NCBI GenBank assembly: GCA_934590505.1
Contig: CAKTPC010000139.1
Location: 1 to 5,133 of the forward strand
Direction of reading: 5' to 3'
Length of the DNA stretch: 5,133 nucleotides
Source: an uncultured Oscillospiraceae bacterium
GTDB taxonomy: Bacteria; Bacillota; Clostridia; Oscillospirales; Oscillospiraceae
Shown here: one piece after another, positions 1 through 5,133 of the stretch
Position numbering within the stretch: position 1 is the first letter of the stretch
Layout of the letters: every line of letters starts with the position of its first letter
The notes under the pieces: generated by a model
What the model saw: only the letters and a program-made list of their open reading frames with translations
Told to the model about the DNA's origin: nothing
Databases searched by the model: none
Made by a program: the position numbers and the translations under genes

Positions 1-6
1 AAACTG

Positions 7-14
7 AAAGGTGG
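7..14 (+). promoter_or_regulatory. Shine-Dalgarno site of etfB
   Basis: The purine-rich AAAGGTGG lies six bases before the ATG at 21 and supports that start. A TGA at 5-7 touches this site and may be the stop of an upstream gene, which in related operons is often an acyl-CoA dehydrogenase. Only 20 bases of upstream sequence are present, so neither that gene nor a promoter can be judged. Confidence 0.6.
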
Positions 15-20
15 CACAGC

Positions 21-809
21 ATGCTTAAAATTCTTGTATGCGTCAAGCAGGTCCCGGACGTTGACCAGATGCGCATGGACCCTGAGACGGGCAACCTCAT
101 CCGCTCCGGCGTACCCGCTATACTCAACCCTCTGGACGCGAACGCCCTTTCCGCGGCGGTGAAGGTCAAGGAGACCTACGGCGCGGAGATCACGCTTATC
201 ACTATGGGGCCCCCAGCCGCAGAAACAGTGCTGCGCGAATGCCTCGCCGTCGGCGCGGACAAGGCTATCCTTGTTACCGACCGCGCCTTCGGCAACGCCG
301 ATACCCTCGCAACGAGCTATTCCATCGTCTCCGCCGCGAACACCGCGGGCGAGTTTGACCTGATCTTCTGCGGCAAGGAAACGCTCGACGGTGCGACCGG
401 CCAGATGGGCAGCCAGCTTGCAGAGCGCTTTGACGCGGCGCAGATAACCAGCGCCTCTCTCATAAAGGATATCGATCTTGAAAACAAAAAGCTCACTGTT
501 GAGCGTGAGGTTGAAGAGGGAACGGAGACTCTAGAGGTCACCATGCCCTGCCTCTTCACCATGGAAAAGAAGAACTATCCCCTCCGCCTTCCGAGTCTCA
601 AGAACTGGATGGCCTCCAAGAAAGCCGTCATAACGACGCTCACCTCCAAGGACATCCCCGGCCTTGACCTTGACCGCATTGGCGACCCCGGCTCTCCTAC
701 AAAGGTGCCTCGCATGTTCCCGCCGGTCATGCCGGAGCCCGGCGTCATGCTCGACGAGGGCAGCACGGAAGCGACCGTCACAAAGCTCATTTCGCTTATC
801 AAGGACTGA
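21..809 (+). CDS. etfB: Electron transfer flavoprotein, beta subunit
   Basis: This is the small subunit of the cytoplasmic ETF heterodimer, which passes electrons between acyl-CoA dehydrogenases and other redox partners. In anaerobic Firmicutes it often does so by flavin-based bifurcation with ferredoxin. The 262-residue length is normal. Seen in the sequence: the N-terminal CVKQVPD (residues 7-13), NPLDANAL (36-43), ITMGPP (60-65), the nucleotide-binding DGATGQMGSQ (123-132), and a stretch from V160 to T180 (EREVEEGTETLEVTMPC and flanks) that fits the ETF-beta family signature except for a Phe near its end. The DGxTxQ loop binds AMP in respiratory ETFs and a second FAD in bifurcating ones. 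Which applies here cannot be settled by eye, although an anaerobic Firmicute setting favours FAD. The start is supported by AAAGGTGG six bases upstream. The gene precedes etfA by 14 bases in the usual etfB-etfA order. The family call is secure; the physiological partner is inferred. Confidence 0.95.
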   Translation: MLKILVCVKQVPDVDQMRMDPETGNLIRSGVPAILNPLDANALSAAVKVKETYGAEITLITMGPPAAETVLRECLAVGADKAILVTDRAFGNADTLATSYSIVSAANTAGEFDLIFCGKETLDGATGQMGSQLAERFDAAQITSASLIKDIDLENKKLTVEREVEEGTETLEVTMPCLFTMEKKNYPLRLPSLKNWMASKKAVITTLTSKDIPGLDLDRIGDPGSPTKVPRMFPPVMPEPGVMLDEGSTEATVTKLISLIKD

Positions 810-818
810 GAGGGGGAG
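810..818 (+). promoter_or_regulatory. Shine-Dalgarno site of etfA
   Basis: GAGGGGGAG fills most of the 14-base gap between the etfB stop codon (807-809) and the etfA ATG at 824. The spacing is right for a ribosome binding site, and the closeness suggests coordinated translation of the two subunits, which must be made in equal amounts. Confidence 0.65.
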
Positions 819-823
819 CAGCT

Positions 824-1816
824 ATGGATAAGAAGAACTTCAAAAACATGTGGGTATATATAGAGCATGACGGACAGCAGGCACACCCCGTCGCGCTCGA
901 GCTGTGCTGCGAGGCGCGCAGGCTCTGCGACGAATCCGGTGATAAGCTCATCGCCGTCATTGCCGGCACTCTCCCCGAAAGCGAGATCGACAGGGTGAAG
1001 GACTGCGGTGTGGACGGCGTCATCTACGTCTCCGGCACCGGCTACGACAGATACAATACCGAGGCATACACTAACCTCTTCACCGTTCTCTGCCGCAAGT
1101 ACAATCCCTCTGTTGTCTTTGTCGGCGGCACGACCAACGGGCGCGACTTTGCCCCGCGTTTTGCAGCCCGCCTTGAGACCGGCTGCACCAGCGACGCGAC
1201 CGAGCTCATCTATAACCCCGAGACTACCGACATCGAGTTTGTTGAGCCCGCTGCCGGCGGCAAGATCATGGCCGTCATAACCATTCCCGTGCTCCGCCCG
1301 CAGGTCGGCACCATCCGTCCCGGCACCTTCAAGTATGCTCCTGTTGGCAGAAAGACTGAGATAGAGGAGATACACGAGGAGGTTTCCTTCCCCGTAAGCG
1401 AGATACGCACGAAGTTCCTCGGCTTCACCGCCGATTCCTTTGACCCTGAGCTTGACATCGCAAACTGCGAGACCATTGTCTGCGTCGGCGCGGGTATGAA
1501 GAACGAGAGCCTGCCGAAGTACCGCGAACTCGCATCACTGCTCGGCGGCAAGATCGCCTGCACCCGTCCGATCGTTGACCGTGAGCTTCTGCCCTATAAG
1601 CTTCAGGTCGGCCAGTCCGGCGTCATGATAAAGCCCAAGCTCTATATCGGCTTCGGCATCTCGGGCGCGGTGAACCATGTCACAGGCGTCGACGCGGGCA
1701 AGTTCATCGCCGTCAATAAGGACCCCCACGCCCCCATCTTCAACTACTGTGACTACGGCATAGTCGGAGACATGGACGAGGTCTGCGACGAGATGATCCG
1801 CCAGCTCAAGAAGTAA
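824..1816 (+). CDS. etfA: Electron transfer flavoprotein, alpha subunit
   Basis: This is the large ETF subunit, which holds the mobile electron-carrying FAD in its C-terminal domain. The N-terminal domain (about residues 1-185) contains VVFVGGTTNGRDFAPRFAA (97-115), a typical ETF-alpha core. The C-terminal FAD domain (about 200-330) shows VGAGMKN (221-227), TRPIVD (247-252), QVGQSG (261-266), LYIGFGISGAVNH (273-285) and AVNKDPHAPIF (296-306). By alignment to the human protein, R248, S265 and H285 correspond to Arg249, Thr266 and His286 around the isoalloxazine ring. Two signature positions differ from the common form: G276 where Ala/Thr is usual, and N284 where Gln is usual. The 330-residue length is normal, with no extra N-terminal ferredoxin domain. 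The start is backed by GAGGGGGAG just upstream, between the etfB stop and the ATG. The gene is probably cotranscribed with etfB and ends at the hairpin at 1829-1875. Confidence 0.95.
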   Translation: MDKKNFKNMWVYIEHDGQQAHPVALELCCEARRLCDESGDKLIAVIAGTLPESEIDRVKDCGVDGVIYVSGTGYDRYNTEAYTNLFTVLCRKYNPSVVFVGGTTNGRDFAPRFAARLETGCTSDATELIYNPETTDIEFVEPAAGGKIMAVITIPVLRPQVGTIRPGTFKYAPVGRKTEIEEIHEEVSFPVSEIRTKFLGFTADSFDPELDIANCETIVCVGAGMKNESLPKYRELASLLGGKIACTRPIVDRELLPYKLQVGQSGVMIKPKLYIGFGISGAVNHVTGVDAGKFIAVNKDPHAPIFNYCDYGIVGDMDEVCDEMIRQLKK

Positions 1817-1828
1817 AATAATAAACGC

Positions 1829-1875
1829 AAAAAATCGGGACAACACCCATCACATTGGGCGTTGTCCCGGTTTTT
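1829..1875. terminator. Bidirectional intrinsic terminator between etfA and the flavodoxin remnant
   Basis: CGGGACAAC (1836-1844) pairs perfectly with GTTGTCCCG (1861-1869). After one A/C mismatch, CCCA (1846-1849) pairs with TGGG (1856-1859) around a six-base loop. Five T residues follow on the plus strand (1871-1875), and six A residues precede (1829-1834), giving a U tract on the opposite strand. The hairpin sits 12 bases after the etfA stop and about 8 bases after the ancestral stop of the minus-strand flavodoxin remnant. It can therefore end transcription arriving from both sides. Confidence 0.9.
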
Positions 1876-1882
1876 CACAATA

Positions 1883-2274
1883 TCAGAGCTGCCCGAGCAG
1901 GGCGGCGACGGCGCTGTCTGAGACCCCGTTCAGTATCTTACGCTCTTCCAAATGACGGCGGGGTACTCTGCCTTCAGCTCCTTCTCGGCCTTTGCAACGG
2001 TGCTCCCGCCGGAGGCGGCAAAGCAGACGGCGGTCTTACCGGAGAGGTCGCAGGCGTCAAGAAAAGTCTCTATAATGCGCGGCGCGGTGTACCACCAGAT
2101 CGGAAAACCGATGAACACGGTGTCATACCCGCTAATCTCCTGCGGCAGCGCAGCGATTTCCGGACGGGAAGCCGCATCGTTCATTTCCTTGCTGCTGCGG
2201 CTGTTCTTATCCATCCAGTTGAGGTCTGCGCGGGTATAGGGGACGGTGGGTCTTATTTCAAAAATATCCGCGCC
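1883..2274 (-). pseudogene. Flavodoxin-family remnant, 5'-truncated and frameshifted
   Basis: Reading the minus strand from 2274, the frame gives GADIFEIRPTVPYTRADLNW followed by MDKNSRSSKEM, then YDTVFIGFPIWWYTAPRIIE and FAASGGSTVAKAEKEL. These are the middle and late parts of the flavodoxin fold common in Firmicutes, including the aromatic FPIWWY flavin loop and the SGGS loop. Two lesions are visible. First, the N-terminal 30 or so residues, including the first beta strand and the SxTGxT phosphate loop for FMN, are missing. The frame upstream reads unrelated residues back to a TGA at 2338-2340 with no ATG, GTG or TTG. The first ATG (2214) lies inside the conserved region and has no ribosome binding site. 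Second, the frame ends early at 1930-1932 after YPAVIWKS, but the neighbouring frame continues as KILNGVSDSAVAALLGQL to a TGA at 1883-1885. That is the expected C-terminus, so one base appears lost near 1937-1945. A functional flavodoxin is unlikely. A sequencing error could explain the frameshift but not the missing N-terminus. Confidence 0.85.
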
Positions 2275-2310
2275 CGGAGCTTGTGGAAATGTCGCTGACG
2301 TGGTGATATG

Positions 2311-2362
2311 AAAAAACAGAACACCGGATACAGCCGATCATATGACGGATGTATCCGGTGTT
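2311..2362 (-). terminator. Intrinsic terminator of the MATE gene
   Basis: A perfect 12-base inverted repeat, ACACCGGATACA (2321-2332) and TGTATCCGGTGT (2350-2361), can be extended by an A-T pair at 2320/2362. It encloses a 17-base loop that can pair further through CCG/CGG. On the minus strand it is followed, two or three bases later, by six T residues (2316-2311). It starts 15 bases after the MATE stop codon (2377-2379). Only one side has a strong U tract, so it is directional. Confidence 0.9.
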
Positions 2363-2376
2363 TGCCCTAAATTCAG

Positions 2377-3729
2377 CTATGCCTTATACATTTCCCACAT
2401 GCGCGGCTCGTACTTTTTGTACATATACACCGCGAGTGAGAATGCCAGCAGGTCGGAGATGCTCTGGCTTATCTGCACGCCGAGCAGACCGAACAGCAGC
2501 GGCAGCAGTAGGACCGCGGGGATGAAGAACAGACCCTGCCGTGCGGCTGCGAGGAGACTTGCGGGGCTGGTGTAGCCGCAGGTCTGGAACATCATGTTGT
2601 TCATGATGACCCAGCCGACGAGCGGGAGCGTCACGCACTGGCAGCGCAGGGCGAAGGAGCCGATGGCAATGACCTCGGTGTCACCCTGACGGAACAGGGC
2701 AATGAGCCTGTCGGAGAGGGCAAAGCCCACGACTGACGTCACTAGAAGGACGACCGACGCAACCTTGACACCGAACCAGAACGCCTTCTCCACACGCTCA
2801 CGCTTGCCCGCACCGTAGTTGAAGCCGCAGACCGGTTGGAAGCCCTGACCGAAGCCTATTACTGCCGAGCCCGCGAATTGGCTTATGCGCCCGACGATGG
2901 ACATCGCCGCAATGGCCGCGTCACCGTAAGGCCCGGCAGCGCGGTTGAGCATTATTACCGAAAGGCTCGCAAGCCCCTGACGCACAAGCGAGGGCAGTCC
3001 GCCGCCGAAAATCTGTCCTATTACGGACGGCATACAGCGCACGTATCTGAAACGGAGCGGCACGCAGCCCGCGCGTTTAAGCGCCCAGAGCAATATCACA
3101 AAGCTCACAAGCTGGCTGAGCGCGGTAGCTGCCGCGGCGCCCGAGACGCCCATATTAAAGGTGAAGATGAACAGCGGGTCCAGCGCGACGTTCAGCACCG
3201 CCCCCGAAGTGATGCCGATCATGGCAAAGCTCGCGTTGCCTTGGAGACGGAGCTGGTTGTTAAGCACGAGTGCCGCCGTCATATATGGCGCAGCGAAAAG
3301 TATATAGCGCATGTACTCTTTGGCATAGGGCAGTATCGTTGCCGTCGAGCCGAGGAGCCGCGCGAGAGGTTCAAGGAGCAGCTGACCGAGGACGCATATT
3401 ATAATCCCCGCGCCTATGGCTCCCGAAAAGCCGCAGACGGCCAGCTTCTCCGCGTCCTCCACATCTCCCGCGCCAAGGTGCCGGGAGATGGAGTTTCCGG
3501 AGCCGTGGCCGAAGAAAAAGCCCGTCGCCTGGATAATTGCCATCAGCGGCAGCGCGACGCCCACCGCGCCCGTCGCGGCGTTCGAGTCGAGCTTGCCTAC
3601 AAAGTAGGTATCGGCCATGTTATACAGCGCCGTTATGAGCATGCTTATCATCGTCGGCACGGCCATGCGGCAAATAAGCCCCTCGACCGGAGCCGTGAGC
3701 ATCATCTTCTGTTTTTCCGTCTGCGTCAT
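2377..3729 (-). CDS. MATE-family multidrug/cation antiporter (MepA/DinF-like)
   Basis: This is an inner-membrane exporter of the multidrug and toxic compound extrusion family, which uses a Na+ or H+ gradient to expel cationic drugs or metabolites. From the start chosen here it is 450 residues, the usual family length, with about twelve hydrophobic segments in two homologous halves. Seen: the first helix PTMISMLITALYNMADTYFV (25-44) with N37 and D40, at the site where related MATE proteins carry a functional acid; GHGSGNSISRHLGAGD (74-89); NVALDPLFIF (180-189); and, in the second half, GFGQGFQPVCGFNYGAGK (292-309), typical of the MepA-like branch. The frame stays open to an ATG at 3960, but the extra 77 residues are unconserved, run through the promoter, and overlap the divergent gene. 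MTQTEKQKM at 3729 is the likely start, with a modest AAAGAG nine bases upstream. It is monocistronic, with its own promoter and terminator. The substrate cannot be told from sequence. Confidence 0.93.
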   Translation of the reverse strand: MTQTEKQKMMLTAPVEGLICRMAVPTMISMLITALYNMADTYFVGKLDSNAATGAVGVALPLMAIIQATGFFFGHGSGNSISRHLGAGDVEDAEKLAVCGFSGAIGAGIIICVLGQLLLEPLARLLGSTATILPYAKEYMRYILFAAPYMTAALVLNNQLRLQGNASFAMIGITSGAVLNVALDPLFIFTFNMGVSGAAAATALSQLVSFVILLWALKRAGCVPLRFRYVRCMPSVIGQIFGGGLPSLVRQGLASLSVIMLNRAAGPYGDAAIAAMSIVGRISQFAGSAVIGFGQGFQPVCGFNYGAGKRERVEKAFWFGVKVASVVLLVTSVVGFALSDRLIALFRQGDTEVIAIGSFALRCQCVTLPLVGWVIMNNMMFQTCGYTSPASLLAAARQGLFFIPAVLLLPLLFGLLGVQISQSISDLLAFSLAVYMYKKYEPRMWEMYKA

Positions 3730-3760
3730 CTGTGCGTACTCTTTCTCTTTGTTTATAAAT

Positions 3761-3771
3761 ATTTTAGCACA
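3761..3771 (-). promoter_or_regulatory. Extended -10 promoter element for the MATE gene
   Basis: On the minus strand this reads TGTGCTAAAAT: a TAAAAT -10 hexamer preceded by the TGTGn extension typical of Gram-positive sigma-A promoters. No good -35 is seen; the expected position holds TGCGCA. Transcription would begin near 3754, giving a leader of about 25 bases before the ATG at 3729. This also argues against translation starting at 3960. Confidence 0.6.
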
Positions 3772-3802
3772 TAAGTATATGCCTGCGCAAGCAAAAGACT
3801 TT

Positions 3803-3831
3803 TTGACACAGGAGCACGGCAGTGATATTAT
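3803..3831 (+). promoter_or_regulatory. Sigma-A-type promoter of the DUF5058 operon
   Basis: A perfect -35 box TTGACA (3803-3808) is followed after exactly 17 bases by TATTAT (3826-3831), which matches the -10 consensus at five of six positions. A TGn extension (TGA, 3823-3825) precedes it. The predicted start near 3838 gives a leader of about 30 bases containing the ribosome binding site AGAGGG (3856-3861), seven bases before the ATG at 3869. It is among the strongest promoter matches in the window. Confidence 0.8.
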
Positions 3832-3868
3832 TAAGTCAATCTTATCGTAAAGAAAAGAGGGAAAGCAA

Positions 3869-4618
3869 ATGGGTATTCTTTCGCTGCTCAACAGCGCCCC
3901 GATGTATGCCATATGCGGCGGGATAATCGCCTTTGTTGCCGCTGTGTGCATCGTGTTCATGGTCCGCGCCTACCGCGCCGGTATCGCCATGGGGATGGAC
4001 CCGGTGAAGCTCAAGCGCGCTATCACCTCCAGCGCCACGTTCTCCGTCCTGCCAAGCGTCGGCATCCTTCTGGGCGTCATCGCACTCTCCGGGAGCCTCG
4101 GCACACCGTGGCCGTGGCTGCGCCTGTCAGTCATCGGTGCGCTGCATTATGAGACGCAGGTCGCGCAGGCAGCGGCTGAGGCCGTTGGAATAGGTGGGCT
4201 CTCCGCGGCGGACATGACCGCGCAGGCCTTTTCCACCATTGCGCTGCTGATGAGCGTGTGCATCATGTGGGGCATGGTGCTGTCGGTGTTCTTCAATAAA
4301 CGCTATCTCGGCCGGCTCGGCAGCGGCAAAAAAACCGGCACCGGCGGCGCAGGCTTCGGCGATATTGCTATGACCGCGATGTTCATCGGCCTTGTCTCGG
4401 CGTACATAGGCAGCTATATCGGCACCATAGTCTCGGGCAACGGCCTGTTTACCTTTACAGGCAGCGTTATGCCGCTTATCGTGGCCATTGTCTCGGGAGC
4501 TGCGATGGCGCTTTTCGTCTACCTTGCGGAAAAGAAAAAGCAGGGCTGGGTCGACAGCTTCTCCGTTGCCGGCAGCATGCTCATAGGCATGGCGACTGCC
4601 GTGCTCATAAAGCTTTAA
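3869..4618 (+). CDS. DUF5058-type integral membrane protein
   Basis: This 249-residue polytopic membrane protein appears to belong to the uncharacterised DUF5058 family, judged from memory of its pattern: a short N-terminal helix, a basic loop with KLKRAITSSATFSVLPSV (47-64), then GVIALSG and PWPWLRLSVIGALHYE (80-95). Hydrophobic segments fall near residues 12-32, 58-77, 118-142, 166-188, 196-219 and 229-247, so about six membrane spans. The loop at 143-163 is basic and Gly-rich and is probably cytoplasmic. There is no signal peptide, ATP-binding motif or other enzymatic motif. The start has AGAGGG seven bases upstream and follows a near-consensus promoter. Its stop codon overlaps the ribosome binding site of the next membrane-protein gene, so the two are probably made together. 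A transporter or channel subunit is the natural guess, but no function is shown. The proline- and aromatic-rich PWPW segment, with E95 at its end, could line a substrate site. Confidence 0.75.
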   Translation: MGILSLLNSAPMYAICGGIIAFVAAVCIVFMVRAYRAGIAMGMDPVKLKRAITSSATFSVLPSVGILLGVIALSGSLGTPWPWLRLSVIGALHYETQVAQAAAEAVGIGGLSAADMTAQAFSTIALLMSVCIMWGMVLSVFFNKRYLGRLGSGKKTGTGGAGFGDIAMTAMFIGLVSAYIGSYIGTIVSGNGLFTFTGSVMPLIVAIVSGAAMALFVYLAEKKKQGWVDSFSVAGSMLIGMATAVLIKL

Positions 4619-4624
4619 GGAGGT
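4617..4624 (+). promoter_or_regulatory. Near-perfect Shine-Dalgarno overlapping the upstream stop codon
   Basis: AAGGAGGT begins within the TAA stop of the DUF5058-type gene (4616-4618) and ends six bases before the ATG at 4631. It fixes the start of the downstream gene. It also indicates that ribosomes finishing the first protein can readily begin the second, as expected for two subunits of one complex. Confidence 0.85.
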
Positions 4625-4630
4625 GCGGAT

Positions 4631-5133
4631 ATGGATAAAAATTACTTTGAGCGCTACAATTCACGCACTCATACCATAGGACGCGTAAGCTCCGTTATCG
4701 TTCTCATAATGCTCGTCGGCGCTCCGTTTCTCATCGGCGCGTACCTCGGCGCGATGCCCGACCTCGGCGCGGCGGCCAAGGCCTTTATCTCCGTCGGCCT
4801 TGTATGGACGGTGAGCAGCATTGTGGAGTTTCTCGTCTACACGCCGATGCTCGGCGCGGGCGGCGGCTACCTCGCGTTCATTACCGGCAACCTCATAAAT
4901 ATGAAGATACCCTGCGCCGTCAACGCGCGCGATATCGTCGGCGCAAAGACCGGCACACCCGAGAATGAGATCATCTCAACGCTATCGATCGCGACTTCCT
5001 CGCTCGTGACGATAGTCGTGCTCGCGCTCGGCGTGCTGCTGCTCGTGCCGCTGCAGCCGGTGCTCCAGAGCCCGGCGCTCCAGCCCGCGTTTGAAAACGT
5101 CGTCCCCGCGCTCTTCGGCGCGATGGCGTATAA
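4631..5133 (+). CDS. Membrane protein of unknown function, partner of the DUF5058-type protein (3' end outside window)
   Basis: The frame opens at ATG 4631 and stays open for 167 codons to the window edge, so the C-terminus is missing. The N-terminus is charged and polar (MDKNYFERYNSRTHTIGR), lacks a signal-peptide cleavage pattern, and leads into a hydrophobic segment at about 19-41. Further hydrophobic segments lie near 51-70 and 117-140. Between them is a Gly/Pro-rich stretch, TPMLGAGGGYLAFITGNLIN (71-90), then KIPCAVNARDIVGAKTGTP (92-110) and ENEIISTLSIATSSLVT (111-127). The re-entrant, glycine-rich look of 72-88 followed by a conserved-looking polar loop suggests a transporter or channel. 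I do not recognise the family with certainty. The start is fixed by AAGGAGGT, and the 12-base gap from the preceding gene points to translational coupling. The most economical reading is a second subunit of a two-component membrane transporter; the substrate is unknown. Confidence 0.85.
   Translation, partial: MDKNYFERYNSRTHTIGRVSSVIVLIMLVGAPFLIGAYLGAMPDLGAAAKAFISVGLVWTVSSIVEFLVYTPMLGAGGGYLAFITGNLINMKIPCAVNARDIVGAKTGTPENEIISTLSIATSSLVTIVVLALGVLLLVPLQPVLQSPALQPAFENVVPALFGAMAY

Noticed and set aside
575..1375. 266-residue minus-strand open frame across the etfB/etfA boundary
   Set aside because: It is antisense to two clear genes, has low-complexity composition, and shows no recognisable motif.
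1535..1846. 103-residue minus-strand open frame opposite the end of etfA
   Set aside because: It begins inside the terminator and lies wholly opposite conserved FAD-binding codons of etfA.
1930..2214. The 94-residue minus-strand frame as an intact small protein
   Set aside because: Flavodoxin similarity continues upstream of its ATG and downstream in another frame, and no ribosome binding site precedes the ATG. It is a fragment of a broken gene.
1855..2298. 147-residue plus-strand open frame through the terminator and flavodoxin region
   Set aside because: It starts inside the terminator hairpin and is opposite the recognisable flavodoxin sequence. Its product has no protein-like pattern.
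2320..2362. Inverted repeat considered as an insertion-sequence end or attachment site
   Set aside because: The U tract on the minus strand and the position just after the MATE stop codon fit an intrinsic terminator. No transposase or target duplication is seen.
2836..3774. 312-residue plus-strand open frame opposite the MATE gene
   Set aside because: Its product is rich in Arg, His and Ala with no fold-like pattern. It is the antisense shadow of a GC-rich, strongly supported membrane protein gene and lacks a ribosome binding site.
1..5133. CRISPR array, tRNA, rRNA, riboswitch or mobile element
   Set aside because: No spaced direct repeats, tRNA cloverleaf, long structured leader or transposase-like sequence was seen on reading both strands. 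The intergenic gaps are short and explained by promoters and terminators.

Overview
The window looks like chromosomal DNA from a GC-rich anaerobic Firmicute, most plausibly a gut Clostridium-class organism of the Oscillospiraceae type. The signs are strong AGGAGG-type ribosome binding sites, GC-biased codons, an etfB-etfA pair of the kind used in butyryl-CoA/acyl-CoA metabolism, an intrinsic terminator with a long U tract, and Gram-positive TGn-extended -10 promoters. This placement is inferred from style and gene content; no rRNA or marker gene is present.

Layout. (1) 1-1816, plus strand: the end of an operon encoding both subunits of an electron transfer flavoprotein, etfB (21-809) and etfA (824-1816). 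It closes with a strong hairpin (1829-1875) that can work in both directions. (2) 1883-2274, minus strand: the remains of a flavodoxin gene. Its first third, which would carry the FMN phosphate loop, is absent, and its last 18 or so codons are out of frame by one base. It converges on etfA. (3) 2311-3729, minus strand: a complete MATE-family multidrug/cation antiporter (450 aa from the start chosen here) with its own terminator at 2311-2362. (4) 3730-3868: a 139-base divergent intergenic region with one good promoter in each direction. (5) 3869-5133, plus strand: a two-gene operon of integral membrane proteins, a DUF5058-type protein (249 aa) and a second membrane protein that runs off the right edge (at least 167 aa).

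How the parts work together. EtfB and EtfA form one heterodimer that carries electrons to or from an acyl-CoA dehydrogenase, whose gene probably lies just left of the window. The MATE gene and the DUF5058 operon are separately promoted from a shared intergenic region and need not be functionally linked. The least described element is the pair of translationally coupled membrane proteins at the right, which looks like a two-subunit transporter of unknown substrate. The rest of the window is ordinary, apart from the decayed flavodoxin and the variant FAD signature in EtfA.
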